From contig OX465115.1 of assembly GCA_949987565.1 (NCBI GenBank), positions 13,143,083 to 13,207,082 of the forward strand: DNA of 64,000 bases, given 5' to 3'. Shown here piece after piece: positions 10,859 through 22,535 of the stretch. The notes below the pieces were generated by a model. It was given only the letters and a program-made list of their open reading frames with translations, did no database searches and was not told the DNA's origin. Position 1 is the stretch's first letter; the number at the start of each line of letters is the position of its first letter. The position numbers were made by a program, and so were the translations under genes. Source of the DNA: Luidia sarsii. Its lineage: Eukaryota; Echinodermata; Asteroidea; Paxillosida; Luidiidae.

Positions 10859-12760
10859 TTACGTTCCGATTAGCGATTCGTAAGGGTTGGCGTTTTCCAG
10901 ATTGAAGTCGCTGTATATCATGAAGTTGTTGGGTAGAGTGACGTGCTTGCTCGAGTCGTTGAAGCCGGCGCTGATGACGTTCCCGTACTTGGGCTTGCTC
11001 CCCTTGCCGGACGCGCCGCTCTTGAGGCAGGGCATCGTCCTGCTTCGGTCCTCGTCCGCCTCGTACAGGCTGTTCACCACCGTCTCGGCGTAGACGACCA
11101 GGGGCTGGCCGCTGAGGCCCTCCACGGTGGAGTCCACGCGCGACTTCTCCGGCCGCACCCCGGCCTCGTGGTAGATGTGGGTGGAGGAGACGGTGACCCG
11201 CTGCCGGCGGGACGGCTCCCGCCGGCCCGCGGGCGGCTGCCGGCTCGCCTTGCCCCAGACGTTCTGGTAGCGGAGACTCCGACGCTTCTGGGACACCCTG
11301 CGACTGAGGCGGGGGAAGCGAGGGAATCGCCGGACGTACGCGATGCCCAGCACCACGGCGGAGACGAACAGCGCCGTCATGATGATCAGGGCGATTCCTG
11401 TCGGCTTGGCGTACCACGGCCTCCTCAGGGCGGTGGGTATGGTCGGCAGTCCCTTGCCTCCCGAGGTCACGGCCGACGGGACCGTGTTCAGTCGGGACCG
11501 ATTCGAAGTGGCCGTGATGGTCGATGCGATGGAGTCGCTGACCATCGATTTGGTGGCGTGGTTTCTGCCCGTCACCAGGCCGATGAGGCTCCGGGTCGTT
11601 CTGACGGCGGTGACGGGGGCGGGAGCGGCGGTGGTGGTCCGGACCGGGAGAGTGAACGGGGGCAAGGTGGCGGGGACGACCCTGAGGCGGGCGCTGCCCT
11701 CCCTGGTGACTCCTCGGATGACCGCCCGGCAGGTGACGACCAGGCCGTCGTCGTCCACCTCCGCGGGTCGAATCCAGACCGTCTGGCCGAAGTTGGCGTC
11801 CCGCCCGACCAGTCTCTCCGGCTCGATGGCGGGGAAGGTGGACCAGGTCGTCTGCACCCGCGCCCGCGCCGCCCGCGGGGACACGGCCACCCGGCAGGTG
11901 AAGCGGGCGGGACGCCCGGCGGTGACGCTCAGCGCCCGGGGCTCAACGGAGACGGAGACGGTGGAGGTCCGGGGGACGGGCACCACGCGGATGGGTCCGA
12001 TGACGCAGCCGGAGGACCGCGGATCGACCCGGGGGTTCGGGGCCGAGATCCCACACCGGAAGCTGCCGCCCGTGTAGCCCGGGTGGATGTCCACCGTCAG
12101 GGTGCGAACGATCATGTCGTCGTTCTCGTGGTAGGTCCAGTTGGGCGTCCGCGCCCCGACGGTCGCCGAGAGCGGCACCACCGGAAGGACGTCCACTCCG
12201 GCCACCTGTCGGCTGACCCTCACGTCGACCGTGGGGTTGCCAGAAGCAGACGAGCAGGACAGCTTGACCAGACTGTTGGCCATGACGGAGAACCCCCCGG
12301 AGGGCGCGCAGGACGGCGGGTCCGGGAAGTACAGGACGGAGACGCTGACGGTCGCGCTCTGAACCACGGTGCGGGTGAATGTGTCTACCACCTGGCATAT
12401 GTACGTCCCGTCGTCTTCGGGGGTCAGGGCTCGGATGCTGAGGCTGTAGCGGAAGCGTCTCACCCCGGTGCTGACCAGTGTTACCGAGAAGCGCTCCCTG
12501 TAGGTCTCCCGGACGGCGGTCCGTGTGCTTACCGGCTGGTCGCGAACAGAGTCGGCGTCCAGGAAGATCCAGGCGAGGTACTGCGTTCCCGGGTCCATGT
12601 TCCGCGCGTCGCAGGCCACCGTGGCCGTCGTGCCGATCGTCCTCTCCACCGCCCTCGGCGTGGTGATCACCTCGAGTCGCCAGGCCGCCACCCCGGCGGA
12701 CTGGCTCCAGAGGGACAAGACGGCCGCGACCATCCACAGTCGGCGAACCTGGGCGGCCAT
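10859..12760 (-). CDS. Three-Ig-domain type I membrane receptor, single exon (receptor A)
   Basis: One uninterrupted frame of 633 codons. Residues 1-26 form a signal peptide (basic start, then a hydrophobic stretch). Ig domain 1 has Cys50, Trp64 and the DDGTYIC motif ending at Cys122. Domain 2 has Cys169 and Cys236, flanked by extra cysteines 151 and 252, the latter in a CVIGPI motif. Domain 3 has Cys289 and Cys344. A Ser/Thr-rich stalk (about 365-450) leads to a transmembrane helix at 454-476, followed by Arg/Lys stop-transfer residues. The tail holds tyrosines 498, 530, 557, 566, 592, 616 and 627. LRYQNV at 496-501 fits the ITIM consensus and also contains a YxN Grb2-type site, and YGN at 592 is another YxN. 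N-glycosylation sequons lie at 207 and 420. The gene is markedly GC-rich. A possible AATAAA signal (minus strand) lies at 10474-10479. It is a paralogue of the gene at 23843-25507. The ligand is unknown; an adhesion or immune-type signalling receptor is inferred. An upstream non-coding exon cannot be excluded. Confidence 0.88.
   Translation of the reverse strand: MAAQVRRLWMVAAVLSLWSQSAGVAAWRLEVITTPRAVERTIGTTATVACDARNMDPGTQYLAWIFLDADSVRDQPVSTRTAVRETYRERFSVTLVSTGVRRFRYSLSIRALTPEDDGTYICQVVDTFTRTVVQSATVSVSVLYFPDPPSCAPSGGFSVMANSLVKLSCSSASGNPTVDVRVSRQVAGVDVLPVVPLSATVGARTPNWTYHENDDMIVRTLTVDIHPGYTGGSFRCGISAPNPRVDPRSSGCVIGPIRVVPVPRTSTVSVSVEPRALSVTAGRPARFTCRVAVSPRAARARVQTTWSTFPAIEPERLVGRDANFGQTVWIRPAEVDDDGLVVTCRAVIRGVTREGSARLRVVPATLPPFTLPVRTTTAAPAPVTAVRTTRSLIGLVTGRNHATKSMVSDSIASTITATSNRSRLNTVPSAVTSGGKGLPTIPTALRRPWYAKPTGIALIIMTALFVSAVVLGIAYVRRFPRFPRLSRRVSQKRRSLRYQNVWGKASRQPPAGRREPSRRQRVTVSSTHIYHEAGVRPEKSRVDSTVEGLSGQPLVVYAETVVNSLYEADEDRSRTMPCLKSGASGKGSKPKYGNVISAGFNDSSKHVTLPNNFMIYSDFNLENANPYESLIGT
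11063..11098 (-). other. Receptor A tail module VYAETVVNSLY
   Basis: Residues 555-566 of the protein encoded at 10859-12760. Two tyrosines (557 and 566) are nine residues apart. The same spacing and sequence frame occur in the paralogue. It is neither a canonical ITIM nor a canonical ITAM (position +3 is Thr and Asp). Confidence 0.8.
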
Positions 12761-13514
12761 GCTGCACGCACTCCTCCTCCCCGAGCTCCGACCGAGAACG
12801 ATCCACCGAGTGGACTCAGAGTGTCACGCCGACGGCTGGGGTCGCTGAGGCGACCGCGAGATGCAGAGCCGATACGCTGGCAGTCCGCGGGGGCATCAGG
12901 CCAGAGCTCGTTGCAATGCTGCTACTGCGTGCCACCCCGTCGAGTCGACTGTAGAAAAGTACCTATAAGTATACACCACGTGGAAGGCGGTGACAAGCAC
13001 CACTGTGTCCGCGCAGCGCACTCCGAGGTCGCCCTCCCACTCTCCTCTACACACGTATACACACACACACCGCCCTCACAGGCATCGAATGTATCGTGGG
13101 CATAATTCCCGCGTGCAAAAATATCGCATTAAGTCATTTCCCACAGACACTGGGCGGCTTGGATGGTCTGTGACGCGCAACTGCCCGTCACTGCCAGACT
13201 GCATCACGGCCTGTGGCTCTGATCTCTCCCTCCGCATGGTGTTAGGGGCGATCGTGTAGGCGCTGGATATTAAACCATCGACCTCTCTATCCCTCTCTAT
13301 TAAAGCTCGACAAGGGTACGGTCCCACGCAGCTCAAGTGAGTGTGTGTGTGTGTGGGGAGGCATATAAGCGTCACGACGTATGCCACTTAAACACCGTGG
13401 CTGAGCTATAAATGCGCATGCGCGAAGCCAGGTTTTGCTGAGGCCTCCCCCATTCATTCATATTCATTCATTCATTTCTCAGGTAGTTACAAGCACAAGC
13501 ACGAAACAATTCTA
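12761..13514. other. Presumed 5' flank of receptor A
   Basis: It is GC-rich next to the gene, then carries short CA/TG runs (about 13052-13075 and 13340-13356). A TATA-like string at about 13407 is on the plus strand and so not obviously for this gene. No clear splice junction joins the ATG. Confidence 0.35.
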
Positions 13515-13760
13515 ACCCTTATCCTAATCTTAACCCTAACAACCCTAATCCTGAACCTAACCCTAATCCTAATCCTAATCCTAACTCTATCAGTAACGCT
13601 AACCCAACCAGAACTCTAACTCTAACCGTAACCCTAACCCTAACCGTAACGCCCTAAGCCTAACCTACGGTGGTTTACAAAACACGTCCTTGTATAGTCC
13701 CCCACACAATTTACGGGGTACCAGCATGGCTCAACGACGGTGGTTGAGCGTCATATGTCG
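13515..13760. mobile_element. Second telomere-like array with related flank
   Basis: Degenerate CCTAAC/CCCTAA units (13515-13670) are followed by ggtggttgagcgtcatatg, which resembles the inner flank ggtggttgaatgtcatacg of the TIR element at 3652-4052. The outer arms of that element are not seen, so this is a truncated or diverged relative. Confidence 0.5.
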
Positions 13761-13849
13761 GTCCTGCTATATAATTATCTCGTGTGGGGGGGGGGGGGGG
13801 TCGGGGGTTTGTGTTGGGGTGAGGGTGGGGGTGAGTGGGAGGTCAGCGT

Positions 13850-14372
13850 GCTCTCTAAAATGCAAAAGAGTGAATAATCCACTCGCACAAACAGTGACAT
13901 TTCCTCAAGGAAGGCCAAACCGCTCGAAAAGAGTGAAAACTACTGTAAGAGGTATATATATTTACGCAGTGGCTGTTGTTACGGCAGTCGTCCGTGTGGT
14001 TCCCTGACTTGATTGTATTTCGTCAGCATTGCAGGCTGGTTGAACCAGTCTATTAGCTGATAGTCTGGTTCCAAGAGCTAAACATCCTGACAAATACTGT
14101 TAAGTCAGGGAACCACACGGACGACTGCCGTAACAACAGCCACTGCGATATACTTATGGAAACCTCTAAGAATGGAGTCAAACACCACTCTATAGAGGAG
14201 CCATATGGAGAACAATTCCTTTTCGAGTTGTCCTCCATATGGCTGCTTACAAGGGTGCGATTTCACTTCACTTTTATAATGTTTTTCGCTCTTTTTGAGT
14301 GCAGTTTGGCTTTTTGAAGCGATTTTCACTCCTTGAGATAGATTATTCACTCATTTGCATTTAGGGAGTGTG
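13850..14372. mobile_element. Palindromic element interrupted by a MITE
   Basis: The outer arms ctctctaaaatgcaaaagag (13851) and its near complement ending at 14370 (...gcatttagggag) share gagtgaataatc. The 183-bp MITE at 13965-14147 sits inside, next to a smaller ccatatgg hairpin (14203-14243). Confidence 0.55.
13965..14147. mobile_element. 183-bp MITE, copy 1
   Basis: TIRs of about 45 bp begin cgcagtggctgttgttacgg. The flanks are atatattta and atatactta, a 9-bp target duplication with one mismatch. It differs from copy 2 (33333-33515) at a single base by eye. The TIR length and 9-bp duplication fit Mutator-like elements. Confidence 0.92.
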
Positions 14373-14529
14373 TGTGGTGGTGTGTTTCGAGGCGGACGAA
14401 TTTAACACACGACGAATACTCACAAGATGCTGGGATGATTACATGTTTACCCATTGCATACGATGGTATGGTGTCATGAATATCAAATGAGAACAAAATG
14501 AAGAATGATAGATACTAGATAGGTCCTAG

Positions 14530-14695
14530 CATCCATACGTTGTCTGATCCAACATATGCATGAAATGGCACACCTGCGAAAATTTCACCTCAATCCGCCA
14601 ACCGAATCTCGAGAAAATCGTAAAAACCGCTCTTTATTTCTTTCGCGAAAATGCAGCATTCAACGCCGTACTGTTCCCCAAAATAGTTTAGATCT
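14530..14695. repeat. Dispersed repeat, copy 2 (inverted relative to 4249-4430)
   Basis: The stretch from catccatacgttgtctgatc to gcattcaacgccgtactg is the reverse complement of the first copy. Confidence 0.75.
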
Positions 14696-14762
14696 CGGTG
14701 AGACGTAAACGATTTCTTTTACTCTTTTTCTCCCAAAATACAACATTTTAGACAGACTAATT

Positions 14763-15014
14763 GTGAACCGGCACAGCATAATGGGGAATAATCCCACTTT
14801 TGAGATTTTGAGGTTTTCTAATGATGTGACAGAGTATGCCATTAGCTTTCAAATGATATCAAAATATAATATCCTCTAATGCTTAAAATATCCGAAAATA
14901 CCAACAAACAAAAAATTAATTTGTTATCTAATTGTGAAGATACTTTAACTTCAGGCGTTGTTTACTCAAAAAGGGTTTTGGTGGGATATTCCTCATGTCG
15001 TTGTGCCGGGTCAC
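14763..15014. mobile_element. GTGACCCGGCACAG MITE, copy 1
   Basis: It begins gtgaaccggcacagcataat and ends with the inverted tgtgccgggtcac. AATT flanks both sides, a possible 4-bp target duplication. Related copies are at 22536-22783 and, truncated, at 33008-33150. Confidence 0.8.
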
Positions 15015-15027
15015 AATTTCAGTGCGA

Positions 15028-15095
15028 GGTTTCTACTATAACTATTCTTTAACTGTGGCAATCTGTTGACATTTACCAATAGGGCCTTTGAACGA
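15028..15095. repeat. Fragment of the TTAAAGGCCC family
   Basis: It resembles the right end of 20858-21233 (ctttaactgtggcaat...ttaccaat.agggccttt). Only the terminal part is present. Confidence 0.45.
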
Positions 15096-18000
15096 AGGTA
15101 GGTCTACTTGGGGGATGGCATTGGAACCTTGGAACCTTCAATCGCCAGCCTTACACTGATACCTACTGGGCCGCTCGTATCTGTTGTGAAAAAGCACAGA
15201 GAAGCTAAGGGGTCTTAAGCTGTTGATTAACATCCCAAGATCCCCTTATTAAAAGATTGTGAGGTACGGTAGTGGTACACTGTTCACGGATTAGTGTGGA
15301 GCGGGGATTTTGACCTATACAAAGTGAACAGCACTCCAAACGGTTTCATAATTACAACCTTATTGCAGCCCCTTGCTTTAATTTGTCAGCGTTTTAGCGA
15401 CCCCAGACAATCCATGGGCTTCGGTTATGAGGGATGTAATTCAATATCCGCTTTCTTACAATGGTACACGTGTACGGGTACAGGAATCTAGGTGAACTAA
15501 CGTGCGTCGTATTACCTCGCTGAGGCAGAGAGTCGGGATGATCGACTATAAATTGCGCTTTGAGGGAAATAGTTTGACAATGGCCAAACTGTTCGGTGGC
15601 CTAGTTCCTCAGCTTATATGGGAAGCATGTGGATGGTTACGCTCACCGAAGGGCGGCGACCTGATTAGAATGGAAATGGGAGGGGGTAGGCGGCGCTCTG
15701 GCGTTCAGGAACTCTCAGTGGGTCATAGAAGCAGCGCCAAAACGCATCAAGTCTTGTACACGCGTGATTTCCAGGTTCTGTTTCAAGGTTACGCCGATAC
15801 GTATGGAGCGCCGAAAGGGCATAAATTCCAAGAACACCCGTGGCATACAGGCACAGATGTGTAACATCCACGTGGGGGCATGCGTAATACGAGCGGCGTC
15901 AGAGCCGCCAAGAAAACTGTGCACACCGATCAATCTGCCGATGGGCAGTGTGGGATTGAAGCGATGATTAATATCAACCTCTTGGACAGTCACACTGTTG
16001 TCTACGATACAATTTCCTCTCGCCAACTTTTGACAGTTCGACCACCGAGAAGTCTGGGCGAACGGAAAGCCGCGCAGAGCGGCGTGACCGCCCTGCTGTA
16101 TCATGCACTGCAGGGCGTTACTCATGCGACCTCGGGTCAGGATGTATCATGATGGGGGAAAACGGAAGGACGCCGACAGCACGTGTGCGGCGGGCGGAAG
16201 GAGCGCGTCTCTATCTTGATCCAGGGTGTGATGGCAAGGCCGGGTTGTTCCGGCGTTGACTCGTCGCCTCAATGTCATTTGTTTGTTTGCTTTGACATAT
16301 ACAGAGACGCTATACCGATCTGTCGCCGTCGACGTGGCGGGCTGTGTGTGAAATCAGAAGTTCGTGAGTCAGCGGCGTTTAAGTTGGGACGCTCCTACAC
16401 AGACCCACACGGTCGGTGTTAAAGTGGTCGAGGGTATCTTTCGCTCGAAACGTTGAGTTACCGGCTCCTGCCAGAGCCACACTCAGTCTCAAAAGAGATG
16501 CGGTACATGGTGTCATGCACTCGGTACTTCCACCATGCAAACCTTCGAGTCTTATCTGCTCGAGAGTATTATCAACAGAGTTGATGGCACTTTGAGCATC
16601 ACGCCCAAAACACTCTGACATATTATAAACATCTGCACACTTCTCTTGCCCTTTTTCATATCGAAATTTGAAGATAATGTCCGAATTGAGAGGAGTCAAC
16701 CGATAGACGTATCACTGTCGGTGCGTTTAGATGACTGTGACTGTTGTAATGCATTCATTGACGAAAATTGAATGCACGCTAGTGAGGAATGAAGTCGGTG
16801 GGAGACTCGCGGCATGGTGAGGACAATTTTTTAAACTGCTTTCATTTCAGATGACAATTTCCCGAATCCGTTGGCCTAATCATGGGGATAGATATTTTGT
16901 CAGCCCGTTTTTGTTTCCCGTTTGCCCCACGGCTAAGGGATGGAGTCATCGTTTGCGCTGCCTTCAGATCCGTCTGTCAGCCGCGGGTACGCCCTTTATC
17001 CAATATCCTTGAAAGGGTCTGGCTCGAGGCTAGCATGCAGGACCACTGCTCTTGACTTTCTCAAGATGTTGGAGCTGGCGTGCAGAGGCCTTTGTATAAT
17101 AGGGTTCAAGTTGAGTGGAGTTGAATCACCGGTGCCGATCTGTGCATCGCGTTTTCATTCTCTTCCCCGATGGCGATCTCTTCGCGTAGCTGTCAGCGTT
17201 GATTACGTTTGAGATTGTCCTATACCACTTCCAACCCTTTTTTGGCTCCATGGAGCAAGAGGTCACCATCGGTCTCTTGTGGCGCGTGCATGTGTGACTG
17301 GTACTCGGCAAAGTGACTGCACCAACGCGTTGAACACTGTTGCCTCGCTTATACCTGAATGAAGGGAAATCCACCAGCCTTTTTAACAATTCGTTCCGCG
17401 TGAGTGGTTTAATGCATACACATTGCATTATTCATTGAGTAAGCGTCAACCCTGCTATAGCTTCAGCGCTGGCGATGACTTTACTCACATATCGTGATTA
17501 ATGGGTAATCATTATCCACACATGTCCAACATTGGTCAAAGTAACAACGGGCATTATTATTATTATTATTGGTTAATGAAATCTTGGGTTTTCTTCAACC
17601 AATCACAAACTCCCAACTTAGATCTGATAAAAGTTAAAACCAGAACAAGTGTATAATTTTTTTTTAATTTTTTTTTGCATTCCTGTTAATTTTTGCAGCT
17701 CAGCACGGGGGCAAAGATCAGGGCACCCGGTGAAACTGCCACGAATTATTAGCCTGATGGTGAGAGTAAAAAATCCAAAGATCGCAGCGATTTGACGAGT
17801 GACTATAGGCACGCTTAATCTGGCCCGCTATCAAATCAATCATCTTGGAAATTAACAATTATAATGACTGGGGCAGCGGAATCATGTCCTCGTGTCGTCG
17901 ACACCGGGGCCTCGGGGCTGCAGGGGCCAGATCCAGGGGTGACAAATGAAGGGGGCAGTGGACACTCAAGGGGTGGACGTCTTGCCGGTCAAACGCGGAT

Positions 18001-18430
18001 GGTGTCCGATTAAACGCAAACCAGACGCTTATAGCGCTGCGTTCACACATGCAGTGAAACTCGGGCCGGCCACAGACTGCATCCTAAGGTCTTTAATGGC
18101 CGCTTTGCCCTATATCTGGCGTGCAGTTAGCTCTGTGAGCATTTGATGCTATGATCGATTGCCTGCTTGAGACCGTACGGCTCTGAGAAGAGCCGGTAAC
18201 TCAATAATGTGCACCGTGTCCGAAACCGGCTTCCAGAGCTTTACGGCTATATAGTCTTCGCATCCCGTTCTCCGTGTATTTCCAATAGGGGGAAGACCTA
18301 GACCTAGCTATACGCCCGTTTCGGACACAGCATATCACAGTGCAAGCTACCAGAAACATGGAGTTAATACCGGGTTTTGGGTCCAAATCCCAGTCTCGTC
18401 AAAGTTTTCTCGGCCATTTTTTTTAAATGG
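15096..18430. other. No gene recognised; scattered repeat pieces
   Basis: A half copy of the AGAGCC foldback family lies at about 16466-16540 (agagccacactcagtctcaaaagagatg). A short (ATT)n run is near 17555-17575. Open frames of up to 136 codons at 15502-16125 overlap on opposite strands and show no domain. Confidence 0.45.
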
Positions 18431-18436
18431 CCAATT

Positions 18437-18485
18437 GCCTTTGAGAAAGGTCCTGCTATAGGATCGAAACGTCAGGCTCTCTAAC
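18437..18485 (+). repeat. GATCGAAACGTCAGGC short repeat
   Basis: ttgagaaaggtcctgctataggatcgaaacgtcaggctc. Other members lie near 29.56, 31.6, 32.53, 39.15, 47.4, 53.17 and 54.12 kb. Confidence 0.75.
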
Positions 18486-18709
18486 TTTTGAGATTATTAA
18501 CAATATTGCTAACAAGTTCACAATTTTTGCGAATTTTCAAAGATCGGATAAAGGCGTATAGCGCTCAGTAATGCGTGACTTTGATTTGTTTTGAATGTGT
18601 CTGATGTTAGCCTCTTCGTTCGTTGACCGTCTTCCACTGTTCATCCGCTATACCGAAAGCAAGCACAGGATAGACCGACTCTCTTCCCATGTGCTCTATA
18701 TTCTCCCTT

Positions 18710-19022
18710 CACTGTAAAAACGAACTGCAAATCATGCACTTCTGCAATGGCAGATTTTTTCCCCAGAATCATGAACACTTGAGGCACCTACTGTACTTCA
18801 TGCACATGAAATACTGTAGCTCAAGCACATGGGACATTGTAATCACTTGAACAAAAGTCGGATGAGGTGCATGAAGTGCTTCATGTACACGAACATCTCC
18901 CTATTTACTGTAACTCAAGTACATATTAGAGTGAAAGTGAGCATCACCTCATGCGCACTCGTGCACCATGTGCCTCAACATACTTCATCCATGTGTATGA
19001 TGTGAGCACCGTTTTTACAGTG
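18710..19022. mobile_element. CACTGTAAAAACG MITE
   Basis: Terminal repeats cactgtaaaaacg (left) and cgtttttacagtg (right) bound about 313 bp. The interior is built of short phrases such as catgaagt, gtgcatgaa and ctcaagtacat in both orientations. Confidence 0.75.
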
Positions 19023-20857
19023 TTGACTTATATTAATGTAGGTGCCGAAAAAGGAAGGGTGTCAATATGCTTTGCAACACCGCGAAAGCAAGTTGTTATA
19101 CCAGCACCCAGGGCACTGCGCTAGCAGACAGGAAACATCCAATTTCTACGGACATACATGGGAGATTACCAGCAGCTCTCCATCTGTCAGTGGCGGAGGA
19201 AGCTTAGAAAATAAACCGGGTAATGGAGATGGAGGAAAATAGAAAACGAAGAACTCAAAGCATTCCCCAAAGCTCAATAATTCGACTGCAGTCGTAAATC
19301 AATCAATTGATCACGAAACCGTGCAGAACATTAAAGGCTGAACATGGCAGAGATTCCGACGGCCCCGGTATTTCCCATGATAACCCAAAATCGGTTGAAG
19401 GTCTATCTGTTTCCTTGTCGTTGCTTTCCTATCGTGTTCTCTAGTCGTTGGTTTCTTGGCCCTGTAGTTCTTAGTGTGGTAATTAAATGCAAGGTTCCCC
19501 CAAGGACCGGAGGTGGAAATTCTATAATAATTATGTTAAAGAGATAGTTAAAGAGATTAAGGAGATGTAGGTATACTATAGCTTGATGATCCAAAGTGGA
19601 TACGGAATACCTCTCATGTACAACTTGAAACAGCAACCGTGAAGTAATGGGGAATCACGGACTCTATTCCCTGTCCATGCGGACAAATACAAACCCATGA
19701 ACACGTCATAAATGGGTGCCCTGTGATGAGACCTCCCTGCCAACTCAAAGAAGTAGATGAACCAGAAGTGGTCGCCAAAAAAAAAAATCCATAAACACTT
19801 CACTGCCGTTACGTTTGTGGCATTTCTGGCATGATTTTGACCCCTGACCCCTGGTGGCAAGGTCAGAGGGCACATACCCAAAGATGCCCAGTAATTTTTG
19901 GAAGTGGACCATACTTTATAGACCCTTTTAACCCACGTGACCAAAACACGTGAAACAAAAGCACTACCGCCACGTTGGACCGCTTTTTACGGAAAGTGTA
20001 CCCACAACCATAATGGTGCAACTGATGTTTACACTGTGCGCTGCCATTGTAAGGCGGTCCAGCATGACGTCACGTGAAAAAAGATCTGGACAGTTCAGTA
20101 CGACGGAAACCCCCTAATGATGGATTCTAAGAAGTAAGTACTGCCACCTGTTATGAAGTAAAACGGATTGGATTGCTGCTGCGAATTAATTCCGATCAGA
20201 ATCTTCTTCCTGGTTCAAGGTCGACTCATTTCCCGATGTGAGACGTCCCCTGGCGTCTGGTACCGTGACGCCTTGCCGGGTTAATTGGGCTTAATAAACG
20301 ATGACTGACGCAACGCCGTCTGTAAAGGTACGGGTCAACCGGGGCGACGATGAACGCATCGTTTGCCAATTGGAAGCATCGGGAGAAGAGGGGATGAATT
20401 CGATTGAGGAAGGGTCAGAGACAGGGAGCTTTTGGAGGGCGGGCGTGGTAGAAGTCGTGAGTTTGGAGGAGGTGCAAAAGTGTGATGAGTAAACGGTGGG
20501 TTGAGTTCAATTGTACGTAATGAAGTCAAGAGGAAAGTGTTGGAAAAAAATCGTCTGGTCTGTAAGTCTGCACGGGTTCCATTAGAAATATCGGAAATCT
20601 GCGATTGATCTTGATTAACAAAATCCATTAGTTTGACTGTTCTAGACGGCTGTTATACCAGTTTATTGTTCTTTATTTGTTCATTCTATTTCGCGAATCC
20701 AACGGCATTTGACTGCCAATTACACACTAACAGGGCACTCATTTAGAAAAAAAACCCTTCTATGATTATACATTTTTCACAGTGAATAAGAGAGTAGGCC
20801 TATAGTGATTCGGGATGGCAAACATAGGTGCTTTTTTATGAAGACTGCATTGTTTAA
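19023..20857. other. No gene recognised
   Basis: Unremarkable intergenic DNA with open frames of up to 122 codons and no recognisable domain. Confidence 0.45.
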
Positions 20858-21233
20858 AGGCCCAATACAACATTGGGGAGGTCGGATAAAATCGATGTCC
20901 ACAAATTTCCTTCTAATTTACAGAGTTTGTAGATGGTCATGGTAGAATCCTCATGTTGAAATCTTACGGTCTGTTGTACTTCTCGAGAAATCTGCACTAA
21001 ACATCGACAAACAGTTTAATACTCACGAGTAATAAACCATTGCTTGCACTACAGGCCGGTTCGAAAACCGTGACTTTTTTTGTTGTTTTTTTTTTGCCTT
21101 TTTCTACTTTCTCAGATTACTGTTTGAGCTAAAACTTTCGCAGGATATCTTTTTTTGGAGTGTCTAATTGTTTAACACATTAACTTTGGCAATATTATTT
21201 TTGACTTTTACCAATCTTATATAGGGCCTTTAA
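20858..21233. mobile_element. TTAAAGGCCC TIR element, copy 1
   Basis: It starts ttaaaggcccaatacaacat and ends tatagggcctttaa. TTAA at both ends suggests a TTAA-targeting element. Related to the reverse-oriented tandem pair at 41731-42010 and to 63700-64000. Confidence 0.7.
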
Positions 21234-22535
21234 GTGTTAACATGCTGTAGTTGCATAAATATGGTGATCTGTTTTGATATGTGGGGGCATATGGCATGCA
21301 TGAGTTGTGAATGATACAACAGTTTGTGATCGGGACCTTGAATAGAGAGGATATTTTGGGATGCGGTGGAGAAGTAGGCGGGATGTTCGTGGACGAAGCG
21401 GAGCTTTAATGAGAATGTCTGAAGTTCTGAACCGTCCTGTACGTTGTATATATGTAATTTGTAGCCGTGGTTTATAAGTGGGGTTGCAAAACTAACAATT
21501 CAAATCTACCAATTTCTGCCCACATCGTCTTAGTTCTTATTTCGCCGATGATTTCTAGAGGAAGAGTTATTACAAGCATAGGCCTAACTTGTGACTTGCA
21601 TGTTGTTATACATGCGTGTTGGATAGGTCTGATTCATTCTGTGTTTCCATGAAAGTCCGTATATCCGTTATACCTCACTGTGTCCCAGGAAATAACACAC
21701 AACCCCGTGAAATACAGCTGTGGATGCTGTCCTATACGTGCCCTTGCCTGGGGGTTCAAGCCAGGCGCTATATACCACGGCACAATGGCGGTTGGAAGCA
21801 GCCTAAACCGTTACGGAATCGAAGGGTGACACTTTAAGATCCATTAGCTGGATCGAACCCGATCCCGCTGTAACTCCACTCGCTGATCCCTCGCGGGGAT
21901 CGTGGTGGGGGAAGGGGGGGCTGAGATCTGACAGCTGAGCTGTAAAGCGCTCTGCGAATTCCGTTCGTCCAAACAATCGCCCTAATCCGTGGCTTAGTGT
22001 GACCGGTCAACGGGGCAAGCTGGGAGGACACGGTTGTGATCAGTGAAGTCCGACTTGCCTCCACAAATGTCAAGATTCGTTTGGCAAAACGACGGTATCT
22101 ACTTTGACGGTGACACTGAGTTAAAGATAATACTCGCGCAGCTGTTACTAATACATACAACCAAGTCATACCACTCTTTCAATTTTTTTTAATTTTTTTT
22201 AACACACGGTCCAAGTGCCCTGAGCGAGAAATTATAGGTAGCCATAGCAACCAAGGGAATGCAATGGGGTAATTATATCAACAGTTTAGTTTTAAAATGT
22301 GCAATCATCATATTATAGAGTATATATTTATATAGGTATATATTAATCACACGAAATATGAGTTCTATATGGATTACAACCGATGCTATTGGTGGAGGTG
22401 ATGCCGGCGGCGAAAATAGACTAACAATATAGTTCAGAATAATAGACATAAAGTATTTACAATAAAATGTTATACTGATACCGATTAGCTGCATTACTAG
22501 TTACTGATTAAAAGTACTTTCCAAAATTATGATAT
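21234..22535. other. No gene recognised
   Basis: AT-rich intergenic DNA; A/T runs near 22180-22205. Confidence 0.45.

Noticed and set aside
10943..13105. 720-codon plus-strand open frame antisense to receptor A
   Set aside because: It is a shadow of the GC-rich coding strand. The translation is low-complexity Gly/Arg/Asp/Pro-rich with no domain, while the minus strand gives a full Ig receptor.
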